From: RGIG6291 sp964602275
GTDB lineage: Bacteria > Bacillota > Clostridia > TANB77 > UBA1234
Length of the DNA stretch: 7,701 bases
Assembly: GCA_964602275.1 (NCBI GenBank)
Contig: CAZRQF010000046.1
Location: 1 to 7,701 of the forward strand
Reading direction: 5' to 3'
Shown here piece by piece: positions 1-6,331 of the stretch (its first letter is position 1; each line of letters starts with the position of its first letter). The notes beneath the pieces are model-generated. The model saw only the letters and a list, made by a program, of their open reading frames with translations. It was not told the origin of the DNA and ran no database searches. The translations under genes and the position numbers were made by a program.

Positions 1-10
1 TTTTTTTAAG

Positions 11-604
11 TTATAAACTACATTTTAGCACATTAAATCCTGCTTTTTTGTCTAAGACTTCGCAATTTCCGTATACTTCTTTTAAAAATTCTATGGTCGT
101 TGGTGCTCCATGCTTTTTGTTTATTATTAAATAAAATTTTCCGTTTTCTTTTAGATGTTCTTTAGCAGCTTCATACATGTTGTATAAGGTTGTTTTTCCT
201 GTATGAATTGGCGGATTGGTTATTATAACATCAAATTTTTCTGTGATACAACTAAAGCAGTCTGATTCTTTTGTATCTATTCTTGTTACATGGTTCATAC
301 AAGCATTTCTTTCAGCTAACTCTATTGCTCTTAAATTTATATCAGACATTATTACATCTGCATCGCACAATCTGCTTATTACTATTCCGATTGGTCCATA
401 GCCACAACCTAAGTCCAATACTTTTCCTTTAATTTCTTCTTTTTTTAGTAATGTTTTTAATAAAAATTCTGTTGCGAAATCCAAACGCTTTTTGGAGAAT
501 ACGCCATTATCTGTTACAAATTTAAAATTTGTTTCATTAATTTTTCCATAAACCATTCTCTCATTTGAACTACATGCTGGTATTCTTGTATAATAATGTT
601 GCAT
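11..604 (-). CDS. Class I SAM-dependent methyltransferase, RsmC/YbxB-like
   Basis: A 197-residue protein made of a single methyltransferase small (MTS) domain, the catalytic half of RsmC-type 16S rRNA guanine-N2 methyltransferases. SAM-binding motif I is VLDLGCGYGPIG (about residues 63-74), the acidic residue expected to hold the SAM ribose is D88 in MSDIN, and the catalytic NPPI motif is at 130-133, typical of N-methyltransferases acting on bases. The C-terminal part (KKHGA, then a GFNVLKC ending) also matches this family. E. coli RsmC has an extra N-terminal domain of similar size that is missing here; the short single-domain form is usual in Firmicutes (YbxB). The start at 604 is preceded by a GGGGG ribosome binding site. 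The gene is divergent from the GH26-like gene. Family assignment is firm; the exact substrate (rRNA guanine) is inferred from the family. Confidence 0.88.
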   Translation of the reverse strand: MQHYYTRIPACSSNERMVYGKINETNFKFVTDNGVFSKKRLDFATEFLLKTLLKKEEIKGKVLDLGCGYGPIGIVISRLCDADVIMSDINLRAIELAERNACMNHVTRIDTKESDCFSCITEKFDVIITNPPIHTGKTTLYNMYEAAKEHLKENGKFYLIINKKHGAPTTIEFLKEVYGNCEVLDKKAGFNVLKCSL

Positions 605-637
605 ATTTAAGCCCCCTTTTAGTTTTCTTATAAAATA

Positions 638-666
638 AATTTACTATTTTATAATATTTTAGTCAA
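638..666 (-). promoter_or_regulatory. Predicted sigma-A promoter of the methyltransferase gene
   Basis: On the minus strand, -35 TTGACT (661-666) is followed after 17 bp by -10 TAAATT (638-643), about 34 bp upstream of the start codon. The -35 is near consensus; the -10 matches 4 of 6 but keeps the important A2 and T6. Alternative -10 registers exist in this A/T-rich stretch. Confidence 0.5.
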
Positions 667-681
667 TAGATTAATTTTAGA

Positions 682-710
682 TTGAATATGTGTTTTTTCT
701 CATATATAAT
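682..710 (+). promoter_or_regulatory. Predicted sigma-A promoter of the GH26-like gene
   Basis: -35 TTGAAT (682-687), 17-bp spacer, perfect -10 TATAAT (705-710). Transcription would begin near 717, leaving a leader of about 18 nt that contains the ribosome binding site AAAGGGTG (721-728). This position excludes the upstream in-frame ATG at 690 as the start of the downstream gene. It lies back to back with the methyltransferase promoter, with the two -35 boxes 15 bp apart. Confidence 0.75.
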
Positions 711-734
711 TTTAATTCAGAAAGGGTGAATAAT

Positions 735-2465
735 ATGAAAAAGAAGTTTTTGTGGATTTTTCTTGCAATTTTATTTTTCGTTTTTTCGTTTTGCGTATTT
801 AAATTTTTCACTGTTAAAAATTATTTTAAATATTTAAACGCTAATGACATTATCTATGTAAATAATATAGAACAATTAGAACCAATAAAGTTAAAGGGTA
901 ACGAAGATATAAAAATTGTTTCTATTTCAAATAATAAAACTACACTACAAAATATTTCTGATAAATATAGTGTTGAATTTTTAGGTAATTTTGAGTTTGA
1001 CTTTTCTGATTCTAAAGATTTTATTGTTGCAAAATCTGACGATTTATCCATTAACATCTCAAAAGATCGTTCTCCGTATGAAGATACTTTTTGGTACATT
1101 GAATATTATCAAAATAGATTTTACACGGACGAAAATTTTAGAATTGCAAATGATATAGTTTTGCACGAAAATAGATATACTGAAATTAACGGTAAAAAAG
1201 CTCTAATATTAAGTTTGACTAAAAATTTTGATACAATCGATAATTTAACTTATACATATGCATTCATTCAAACTAACGGCCAATATTACACTAGATTTAT
1301 GTTTAAAACTTCAAAGCCTTTTAGCGAGGAATATCAAAAAACTTATATGTACATTTTAAATTCTTATACAGAAACTTCAGAAAGTGGTTTAAAAGAAAAT
1401 CTTATTTATTATGCTAATAAAGCTTCTAAAAAGTTTTTTAATATTCCTGAATTGATTAAAGCAAGTCAAAGCGGATATTTTATGGACATGCATCCTATAA
1501 AAAATGAAAATTGGGACGAAAAAACGCTTGCTTTTTATGATAGTTTTTCGGATTCAAATGATTTTAAATGGGGAATTTTTACTGAAAACATTACTACTAC
1601 TGCTATTGACGAAAAGATTCCGGAACTTGAAGATTATATTGATTACAAATTTGATATAATTTTGATGTACAATCACTTAGGCGAACCTCTACCTCTTGAA
1701 ACCATGAAAAAAATGCATAATAAAGATAAAATTATTGAACTTACAGTTCAAACTTGTGCAAATAACAATGAAAAACTTTTTGATTATACTCCTATGTTTG
1801 ATATTATTGAAGGTAAAAAAGATGAACAAATCAGAACTCTTGCAAATGGAATAAAGGAATTTGCAAATCCTGTTCTTTTCAGATTAAATAATGAGATGAA
1901 TAGTGATTGGACTTCTTATTCTGGCATCATTTGTTTAAGTGACCCTGAAATATATAAAGAAGTTTGGCACAGAATTTATAATATTTTTGAAGAAGAAGGC
2001 GTTACAAATTGCATTTGGATTTTTAATCCAAATGATAACAATTATCCACCATCAAAATGGAATAACTTTTTAGCGTATTATCCTGGTAACGAATATGTAC
2101 ATATGATTGGCGTTACTGGATATAACCAAGGCACTTACTACGCAGAGAAAAATGGCGAAACATGGAAGTCTTTTAAAACAATCTATGACGAAATTAATAG
2201 CAAATATTCAGAACTTTTTAAAGATTTTCCTTGGATTATAACAGAGTTTGCAAGTAGTTCTGTTGGTGGCAACAAAGCTAAGTGGATAGAAGATATGTTT
2301 AAAAATATAGAAAATTATCCAAATATAAAAGCTGCCGTTTGGTTTAGTGCTGCTGACTACGACCCTGACTATACAGAAACTTTACAAGTTTCAAGACCTT
2401 ACTGGCTTGACGAAACAAAAGAAACTTTAGATGCTTTTAAAGCTGGTCTTTCTGCTTCAAAATAA
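735..2465 (+). CDS. Membrane-anchored GH26-like glycoside hydrolase (beta-mannanase superfamily)
   Basis: 576 residues. Residues 2-4 are lysines followed by a hydrophobic segment (about 5-25), giving a signal anchor with no lipobox or clear signal-peptidase site, so the enzyme probably stays on the outer face of the membrane. Residues about 30-220 form an N-terminal region I do not recognise. Residues about 245-570 resemble the (beta/alpha)8 barrel of GH26: FRLNNEMNSDW (382-392) carries the likely acid/base E387, IWIFNPND (427-434) matches the conserved IW.YNPN strand, and WIITEF (500-505) carries the likely nucleophile E504. Canonical GH26 enzymes have His before the acid/base (HEMN); here it is Asn386, so the substrate may not be mannan. 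The start at 735 is chosen because an in-frame ATG at 690 lies upstream of the predicted transcription start and a good ribosome binding site precedes 735. Superfamily call is confident; substrate is unknown. Confidence 0.8.
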   Translation: MKKKFLWIFLAILFFVFSFCVFKFFTVKNYFKYLNANDIIYVNNIEQLEPIKLKGNEDIKIVSISNNKTTLQNISDKYSVEFLGNFEFDFSDSKDFIVAKSDDLSINISKDRSPYEDTFWYIEYYQNRFYTDENFRIANDIVLHENRYTEINGKKALILSLTKNFDTIDNLTYTYAFIQTNGQYYTRFMFKTSKPFSEEYQKTYMYILNSYTETSESGLKENLIYYANKASKKFFNIPELIKASQSGYFMDMHPIKNENWDEKTLAFYDSFSDSNDFKWGIFTENITTTAIDEKIPELEDYIDYKFDIILMYNHLGEPLPLETMKKMHNKDKIIELTVQTCANNNEKLFDYTPMFDIIEGKKDEQIRTLANGIKEFANPVLFRLNNEMNSDWTSYSGIICLSDPEIYKEVWHRIYNIFEEEGVTNCIWIFNPNDNNYPPSKWNNFLAYYPGNEYVHMIGVTGYNQGTYYAEKNGETWKSFKTIYDEINSKYSELFKDFPWIITEFASSSVGGNKAKWIEDMFKNIENYPNIKAAVWFSAADYDPDYTETLQVSRPYWLDETKETLDAFKAGLSASK

Positions 2466-2480
2466 AATTTTCAATATGGT

Positions 2481-2540
2481 TAACCCACCTAATATTTAGT
2501 GTCGCCCCATGGACGCCGTTTCAAAATATTAAGTGGGTTA
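2481..2540. terminator. 60-bp imperfect palindrome between convergent genes; likely bidirectional terminator or dispersed repeat
   Basis: Arms 2481-2497 and 2524-2540 pair over 17 bp with one exception (2489 with 2532). Inside sits a small GC-rich stem, 2503-2507 with 2511-2515, again with one exception (2505 with 2513). Both exceptions are C-A on the plus strand but G-U on the minus strand, so RNA read in the dinB direction folds without a mismatch in either stem. The right arm begins 2 bp after the dinB stop codon and the left arm 15 bp after the GH26-like stop. The plus-strand hairpin is followed by CTTTATTTGTCTTTTT; the minus-strand one is followed by a less regular A/T-rich stretch. Position suggests termination of both genes. 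The GC-rich centre, unlike its surroundings, also fits a short mobile repeat. Confidence 0.55.
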
Positions 2541-2542
2541 CT

Positions 2543-3739
2543 TTATTTGTCTTTTTCATATTTTAATCTAGTTGCATTTGTTATTTTAGTGTAGCCATAT
2601 TTGTTTTTTAACATGTCTAGTGTTTCGTCTAACTTTTGTCCTTTATCATTTTTTTCCGTTTCAAAAAATGATAACTGCTTTTCTTCTTTATCTAAGAGGC
2701 CGTCAACACGCACACCAATTAATCTTATTTTATCTCCTTTTTTGTACAGTTCCTTTAAAAGTTTTTTTGCTTTTTCGTATATCATCTTTGTACTTGATGT
2801 AGCGTATTCTAACTTACCCTGATGAGAACTTACTTCAAAAGTATTTGTTTTTAATTGCACATCTACTGTCGTTGCAATCATCTCTTCCATTCGCAAACGA
2901 TAAGCAACTTTTTCAGTTAGTAACCAAACTATCTCTTCTAATTCATTTATGTCACTTATATCTTTTGGCATAGTTACAGAATTTCCAATACCTTTTGGTT
3001 TTTCCGCAATATAGTTTACCTCTGAATTGTCAATTCCGTTTGCATATTCCCACATCATTTTGCCCTGTTTGCCAAACTTTCTTACAAGCATTTTTTCATC
3101 CGATTTTGCTAAGTCCCCTATTGTTTTTATTCCCATGTTATATAATTTTGGTGCTGTTTTTCTGCCTAGCATAAAAAGTTCTTCTACGGGAAGAACCCAC
3201 ATTTTACTTTCTATTTCATTTTTATACAAAGTGTGTATTTTATCCGGCTTTGAAAAGTCAGATGCCATTTTAGCAAGCAATTTATTTTCAGCAATTCCAA
3301 TATTTACTGTAAAACCAAGTTCTGTTTTAACTCTATAATTTATTTCTTTTGCAATATCTTCTATTGTTTTGTTCATCAAAAAATTTGTCATATCCATAAA
3401 GCATTCATCAATGCTAAAACGCTCGATATGGTCTGTATATTCTAAAAGCAGCTTATAAAGTTTGTCCGAACATTCATGATAATATTTGTGGTCTGGCTTA
3501 AAAACTTGTAAATTATTACACTTAAGTCTTGCCTGATTTAACGGTTCACCTGTAACAACTCCGCAAGCTTTTGCAATCATACTTTTAGCAAGTACAATCC
3601 CTGTTCTTCTTTCTTCATCGCCACCAATAACCGCTGGAATCGTCCTAATATCAACATTAAAACCTTTATTTAATAAGTCTACCGCCGTCCAACTTAAAAA
3701 TGCATTATTAACATCAACATGCAAAATTTTTCTCTCCAT
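2543..3739 (-). CDS. dinB: Y-family DNA polymerase IV / UvrX-like translesion polymerase
   Basis: 398 residues, a DNA polymerase that copies past damaged bases. The N-terminal catalytic region begins ILHVDVNNAF, with metal ligand D9 and likely steric-gate F14. The signature SIDECFMD (about 109-116) gives the catalytic pair D111-E112. A helix-hairpin-helix thumb region follows (KTIGDLAKS), then the little-finger domain. Near the C-terminus, QLSFF is a typical beta-clamp-binding peptide, followed by a tail of about 40 residues ending in an LDMLKNKYGYTKI-type segment seen in Firmicutes UvrX/YqjW-like members. The residue aligned with D10 of E. coli Pol IV is N11, with D9 retained. The frame is open up to an ATG at 3826, but that lies upstream of a near-perfect promoter; the ATG at 3739 follows GGAGA at 5 nt spacing and starts exactly at the conserved MERKILH. 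A LexA-like box at the transcription start suggests SOS control. dinB versus uvrX naming is uncertain. Confidence 0.9.
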   Translation of the reverse strand: MERKILHVDVNNAFLSWTAVDLLNKGFNVDIRTIPAVIGGDEERRTGIVLAKSMIAKACGVVTGEPLNQARLKCNNLQVFKPDHKYYHECSDKLYKLLLEYTDHIERFSIDECFMDMTNFLMNKTIEDIAKEINYRVKTELGFTVNIGIAENKLLAKMASDFSKPDKIHTLYKNEIESKMWVLPVEELFMLGRKTAPKLYNMGIKTIGDLAKSDEKMLVRKFGKQGKMMWEYANGIDNSEVNYIAEKPKGIGNSVTMPKDISDINELEEIVWLLTEKVAYRLRMEEMIATTVDVQLKTNTFEVSSHQGKLEYATSSTKMIYEKAKKLLKELYKKGDKIRLIGVRVDGLLDKEEKQLSFFETEKNDKGQKLDETLDMLKNKYGYTKITNATRLKYEKDK

Positions 3740-3755
3740 ACTTTTCTCCGTGCAA

Positions 3756-3767
3756 GAATATTTGTTC
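3756..3767. promoter_or_regulatory. LexA-like (SOS) operator at the dinB transcription start
   Basis: GAATATTTGTTC matches 7 of 8 defined positions of the Gram-positive LexA box GAAC-N4-GTTC, with an A/T-only centre. It is nested in a wider inverted repeat, AAGAA (3754-3758) with TTCTT (3765-3769). It lies directly downstream of the dinB -10 and covers the predicted start near 3763, the position expected for a repressor site. No LexA gene is in the window, so binding is inferred from the motif and the gene it controls. Confidence 0.55.
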
Positions 3768-3769
3768 TT

Positions 3770-3798
3770 ATTATATTTTAAAATGTCACATTTTTCAA
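3770..3798 (-). promoter_or_regulatory. Predicted sigma-A promoter of dinB
   Basis: On the minus strand, -35 TTGAAA (3793-3798), a 17-bp spacer and perfect -10 TATAAT (3770-3775). Transcription should start near 3763, leaving a leader of about 24 nt before the ATG at 3739. This rules out the in-frame ATG at 3826. Confidence 0.8.
3780..3794. promoter_or_regulatory. Perfect 7-1-7 palindrome in the dinB/ltaS-like divergent promoter region
   Basis: AAAATGT-C-ACATTTT is a perfect inverted repeat around one central base. It fills most of the dinB promoter spacer and overlaps the dinB -35 by 2 bp; it sits just upstream of the candidate promoters for the plus-strand gene. The geometry fits an operator for a dimeric regulator that could act on both genes. 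The regulator is not identifiable, and A/T-rich palindromes do arise by chance. Confidence 0.4.
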
Positions 3799-3804
3799 TA
3801 TAAT

Positions 3805-3833
3805 TTGCCTTTTTTCTTTCTTTCATGTATTAT
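3805..3833 (+). promoter_or_regulatory. Candidate promoter of the LtaS-like gene
   Basis: -35 TTGCCT (3805-3810), 17-bp spacer, -10 TATTAT (3828-3833). Transcription would begin near 3840, right at the ribosome binding site GAGGTGA (3840-3846), giving an unusually short leader of about 12 nt. A perfect TATAAT at 3799-3804 is an alternative -10 but has no good -35 at the right distance. Either one overlaps or adjoins the dinB promoter. Confidence 0.45.
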
Positions 3834-3851
3834 TATTTTGAGGTGAATTTT

Positions 3852-5762
3852 ATGCTTAAATGCTCAAAATATATTATGGCAGGGTTACTTTCTAGTGCTA
3901 TGGTTTTCGCTCTAGCATTCAAGGTTGTAACTAACATTTGGGATATTCTCTTACTTGTTTTATATTTAGCAGGTACTATTTTTATTTTGTTTTTTGACTT
4001 TTCAAAAATTGAAACTACAAAATATGAAAAAGTTAAGAAAATAAATTTTTACATATTTCCACTACTTTTATCATTATTTATTTGGCAAGAATACACTTGT
4101 GCATTCTTTTTTGTAAATTATGCTTTTACGCTTGCTATTCATATTTTGCTCTCGTATTTATTAAAAAATACAAAATTAGCAGCTTTTATTGAGTGTATAT
4201 TTTCTTACGCTCTTTATATAATTAACGAATATGTATATGTAGTCCGTGGAATTCCTATTATGCCAAATGACTTGTTTGCACTTTCAACAGCTGGTGCAGT
4301 ATCTAGTCAATATTCATTTGCCGTTTCTTCGCAAATGGTAATCGGGACATTTGGATTAGTATTATTGTTTGTTTTTATTTTCAAATTGCTTAATCGTGAA
4401 GTTGATAAAACGCAAACTTTTAATAATTTATATATTTCAGTAGCTTGTTTAATAATATTATTTGTTTCAACATGTATAACAAACTTTAGCTCAAGTGAAT
4501 ATTTTGCGGTAAGAGATGCACACAAATTATATGGCTTTGCTTTTTCTTCAATATTATTTTCAGAAAATTTAACCTTAGATACACCTGATACATACTCAAC
4601 CGATGCAGTAGATGAAATATTCTCGCAATATGAAGATGACGAACTTGTAAGTTCTGATTTGCCAAATATTATTGTAATCATGAATGAATCTTTTTCAGAT
4701 TTATCATGCCTTGGAAAGCTAAAAACTAATGAAGACTATATGCAATATTTTAACTCTTTAAAAGAAGAAGCTACTTACGGTAACTTAATTGTACCTGTAA
4801 ATGGTGGTGGCACTTGCAACTCCGAATTTGAATTTTTAACTGGTTGTTCTACATCTTACTTGCCAAATGGCACATATGCTTACATGCAATATATAAAAGA
4901 CGAGCTAAAAGAATCACTTCCATGGTATTTCAAAAGTCTAGGCTTCAACACTTATGCCGTACACCCGTTTTGGGAATTTGCCTGGAATAGAAATAAAATA
5001 TATAGTGAGCTTGGCTTTGACGACTTTATAAGCTTGGAAGATATGTCGAATTTGGATACAAATGTGTTTCATGATGACTTATATCTAACTCATTATGCAA
5101 GTAATGACTTAGAACTTGTTAGAACATTGGTTTCGGATAGAGAAAATTATAATCAAATTATAAAACTATATGAAAATGACCAAAAACCAAAATTCATATT
5201 TTCTATCACTATGCAAAACCATGGTGGATACGAATATAGCGAAGACGATTTTCAACATACCGTTATTGCAGAAGATTTAGATGACGATAAATTAAACCAA
5301 TATCTAACTCTTATAAAAGAAAGTAATATTGCTTTAGAAGAATTTATAAACTATTTTAGAAATAAGGACGAGAAAACCATTATACTTTTCTTTGGCGACC
5401 ATCAACCAGTTATGGAAGATGAAACAATAGAAAAAATAATGAATAGCCAAGATTTAGACGATTTAACAATTGAAGAAATGCAAAAACGCTACACAACGCC
5501 TTTCTTAATTTGGAAAAATTATGACTCATCTTCAAAAGAAGTTGATTTAATAAGTATAAACTATCTATCATTATTATTAAAAGAAGAAGCTACCTTGCCA
5601 CTTACAAAATGGGATAAAATTAGAAAAAATGCAATGCTAATTTACAAAGCAATCAACCCACTAGGTGCTCTTGATACAAATAATGTTTGGAATAAGCTAG
5701 AAGAAATAGAGCTTCCACAAGAATATGAACTAATACAATATAAAATATTATTTGATAATTAA
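3852..5762 (+). CDS. LTA synthase family membrane phosphoglycerol transferase (sulfatase fold)
   Basis: 636 residues. The N-terminal third holds about seven hydrophobic segments (roughly 7-27, 31-49, 66-79, 82-103, 111-130, 162-180, 191-210); the remainder is an extracellular alkaline-phosphatase/sulfatase-fold domain. The likely metal ligand is E279 in MNESFSD, the catalytic nucleophile T321 in GGGTCNSEFEFLTG, with H457 in QNHGGY and D515-H516 in FGDHQP. These are the hallmark positions of LtaS, which moves glycerol phosphate from phosphatidylglycerol onto a growing lipoteichoic acid chain. LtaS proper usually has five membrane segments, so this belongs to a broader family branch that could instead decorate another surface glycan. 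The start at 3852 follows GAGGTGA at 5 nt; an in-frame ATG at 3825 lacks one and would precede the likely transcription start. Divergent from dinB; no terminator is visible after it, so read-through into the next gene is possible. Confidence 0.85.
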   Translation: MLKCSKYIMAGLLSSAMVFALAFKVVTNIWDILLLVLYLAGTIFILFFDFSKIETTKYEKVKKINFYIFPLLLSLFIWQEYTCAFFFVNYAFTLAIHILLSYLLKNTKLAAFIECIFSYALYIINEYVYVVRGIPIMPNDLFALSTAGAVSSQYSFAVSSQMVIGTFGLVLLFVFIFKLLNREVDKTQTFNNLYISVACLIILFVSTCITNFSSSEYFAVRDAHKLYGFAFSSILFSENLTLDTPDTYSTDAVDEIFSQYEDDELVSSDLPNIIVIMNESFSDLSCLGKLKTNEDYMQYFNSLKEEATYGNLIVPVNGGGTCNSEFEFLTGCSTSYLPNGTYAYMQYIKDELKESLPWYFKSLGFNTYAVHPFWEFAWNRNKIYSELGFDDFISLEDMSNLDTNVFHDDLYLTHYASNDLELVRTLVSDRENYNQIIKLYENDQKPKFIFSITMQNHGGYEYSEDDFQHTVIAEDLDDDKLNQYLTLIKESNIALEEFINYFRNKDEKTIILFFGDHQPVMEDETIEKIMNSQDLDDLTIEEMQKRYTTPFLIWKNYDSSSKEVDLISINYLSLLLKEEATLPLTKWDKIRKNAMLIYKAINPLGALDTNNVWNKLEEIELPQEYELIQYKILFDN

Positions 5763-5772
5763 CATAATTTTG

Positions 5773-5801
5773 TTGCAAATTTACATAAAATGGTGTATTA
5801 T
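5773..5801 (+). promoter_or_regulatory. Predicted sigma-A promoter of the small membrane protein gene
   Basis: -35 TTGCAA (5773-5778), 17-bp spacer, -10 TATTAT (5796-5801), with a start expected near 5808. An inverted repeat ACATAA (5783-5788) / TTATGT (5798-5803) overlaps the -10, and ACATAA also occurs at 5762-5767, 21 bp upstream, on the same helical face; this could be an operator but is short. Confidence 0.65.
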
Positions 5802-5836
5802 GTATATAGAATAATTTTTAAAGGAGGTATCCTCGC

Positions 5837-6262
5837 ATGACATTTCTTCTCATCTCAAATCTGTTTTTGCTGCTCGTTTGTGCTCTTCTTGCTGCAATTT
5901 TGGTTTTTACTTCTAACGAACGGTTCTATGTAAAACGGATTGCCCAAAAATTTGGCGAAGACGAGTCGAAGAAATATCAGGTCTTTTTTGACAAGGAAAA
6001 ATTGAGAAAAGCTTTGGCAGAACTTAAACTTTCAGGTAGACAAGTAAACGACCTTTTGGAGGCAAATTACTACTGCATAATCTTAACTTACACCTCGGCG
6101 TACCTTTACTACAGTTTTCCAAAAGATTCTACACTTGCAGCTTTCCCATACGAAAGAATTTCATCCAAAAAGCTTTTTAAACTAGTTGAGGAAGCCGCAA
6201 TAGATCCACCAAAATCTAATAATAACATCCTCTACTTCTCAAAATACAGAGCAGGCGTTTAA
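5837..6262 (+). CDS. Small single-pass membrane protein of unknown function
   Basis: 141 residues; I do not recognise the family. Residues about 3-24 are strongly hydrophobic, then an NER-F-VKR stretch suggests the rest faces the cytoplasm. Residues 41-75 are charged and probably helical; 77-95 are rich in aromatic residues (ANYYCIILTY, YLYYSF), which could be a second, weaker hydrophobic segment or a beta-rich core; 109-121 is a lysine/glutamate-rich helix. Translation should be strong: AAGGAGG (5821-5827) lies 9 nt before the ATG. Its ribosome binding site can pair with the bases just before the start (GAGG 5824-5827 with CCTC 5831-5834). G+C is about 37% over 5881-6060, against about 27% in sampled lines of neighbouring genes, which may mean transfer or selection for high expression. 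It has its own promoter and terminator, so it is probably a single-gene unit. That it is a real gene is well supported; function is not. Confidence 0.75.
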   Translation: MTFLLISNLFLLLVCALLAAILVFTSNERFYVKRIAQKFGEDESKKYQVFFDKEKLRKALAELKLSGRQVNDLLEANYYCIILTYTSAYLYYSFPKDSTLAAFPYERISSKKLFKLVEEAAIDPPKSNNNILYFSKYRAGV

Positions 6263-6285
6263 CTAACGCCTGCCCTTTCTTTTTA
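6251..6285 (+). terminator. Strong Rho-independent terminator overlapping a stop codon
   Basis: A perfect 9-bp stem, GCAGGCGTT (6251-6259) with AACGCCTGC (6265-6273), and a 5-nt loop, followed by CCTTTCTTTTT. The last codons of the small membrane protein form the left arm and its TAA (6260-6262) lies in the loop. In the opposite direction the stem is not followed by a clear T tract, so it is unlikely to serve the permease gene as well. Confidence 0.9.
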
Positions 6286-6331
6286 TTATTAAAGTTTGCC
6301 CCACATATCCTATCTAACAAGTATAACAAAG

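Noticed and set aside
216..401. 61-codon open frame on the plus strand
   Set aside because: Fully antisense to the methyltransferase gene, with no ribosome binding site or coding character of its own.
690..734. N-terminal extension of the GH26-like protein from the ATG at 690
   Set aside because: It lies upstream of the predicted transcription start (about 717), and the start at 735 has a proper ribosome binding site and signal anchor.
854..1099. 81-codon open frame on the minus strand
   Set aside because: Antisense to the GH26-like gene; its product is low-complexity and resembles no family.
2481..2540. Integron attC site or insertion-sequence end
   Set aside because: The arm ends do not give the attC core sequences, no target-site duplication is visible at the flanks, and no recombinase or transposase gene is nearby.
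2601..3338. Three open frames on the plus strand (2601-2822, 2620-2802, 3027-3338)
   Set aside because: All are antisense to dinB, whose motifs are unambiguous; their Ser/Phe-rich products are typical of the antisense of A/T-rich genes.
3740..3826. 29-residue N-terminal extension of DinB from the ATG at 3826
   Set aside because: It spans the dinB promoter and lacks family conservation; the family's conserved start is at 3739.
4307..4681. 124-codon open frame on the minus strand
   Set aside because: Antisense to the LtaS-like gene across its membrane segments and linker; no promoter or ribosome binding site seen.
6263..6331. A separate terminator for the purine permease
   Set aside because: No second hairpin with a T tract was found on the minus strand just after the permease stop; the hairpin at 6251-6273 points the other way.
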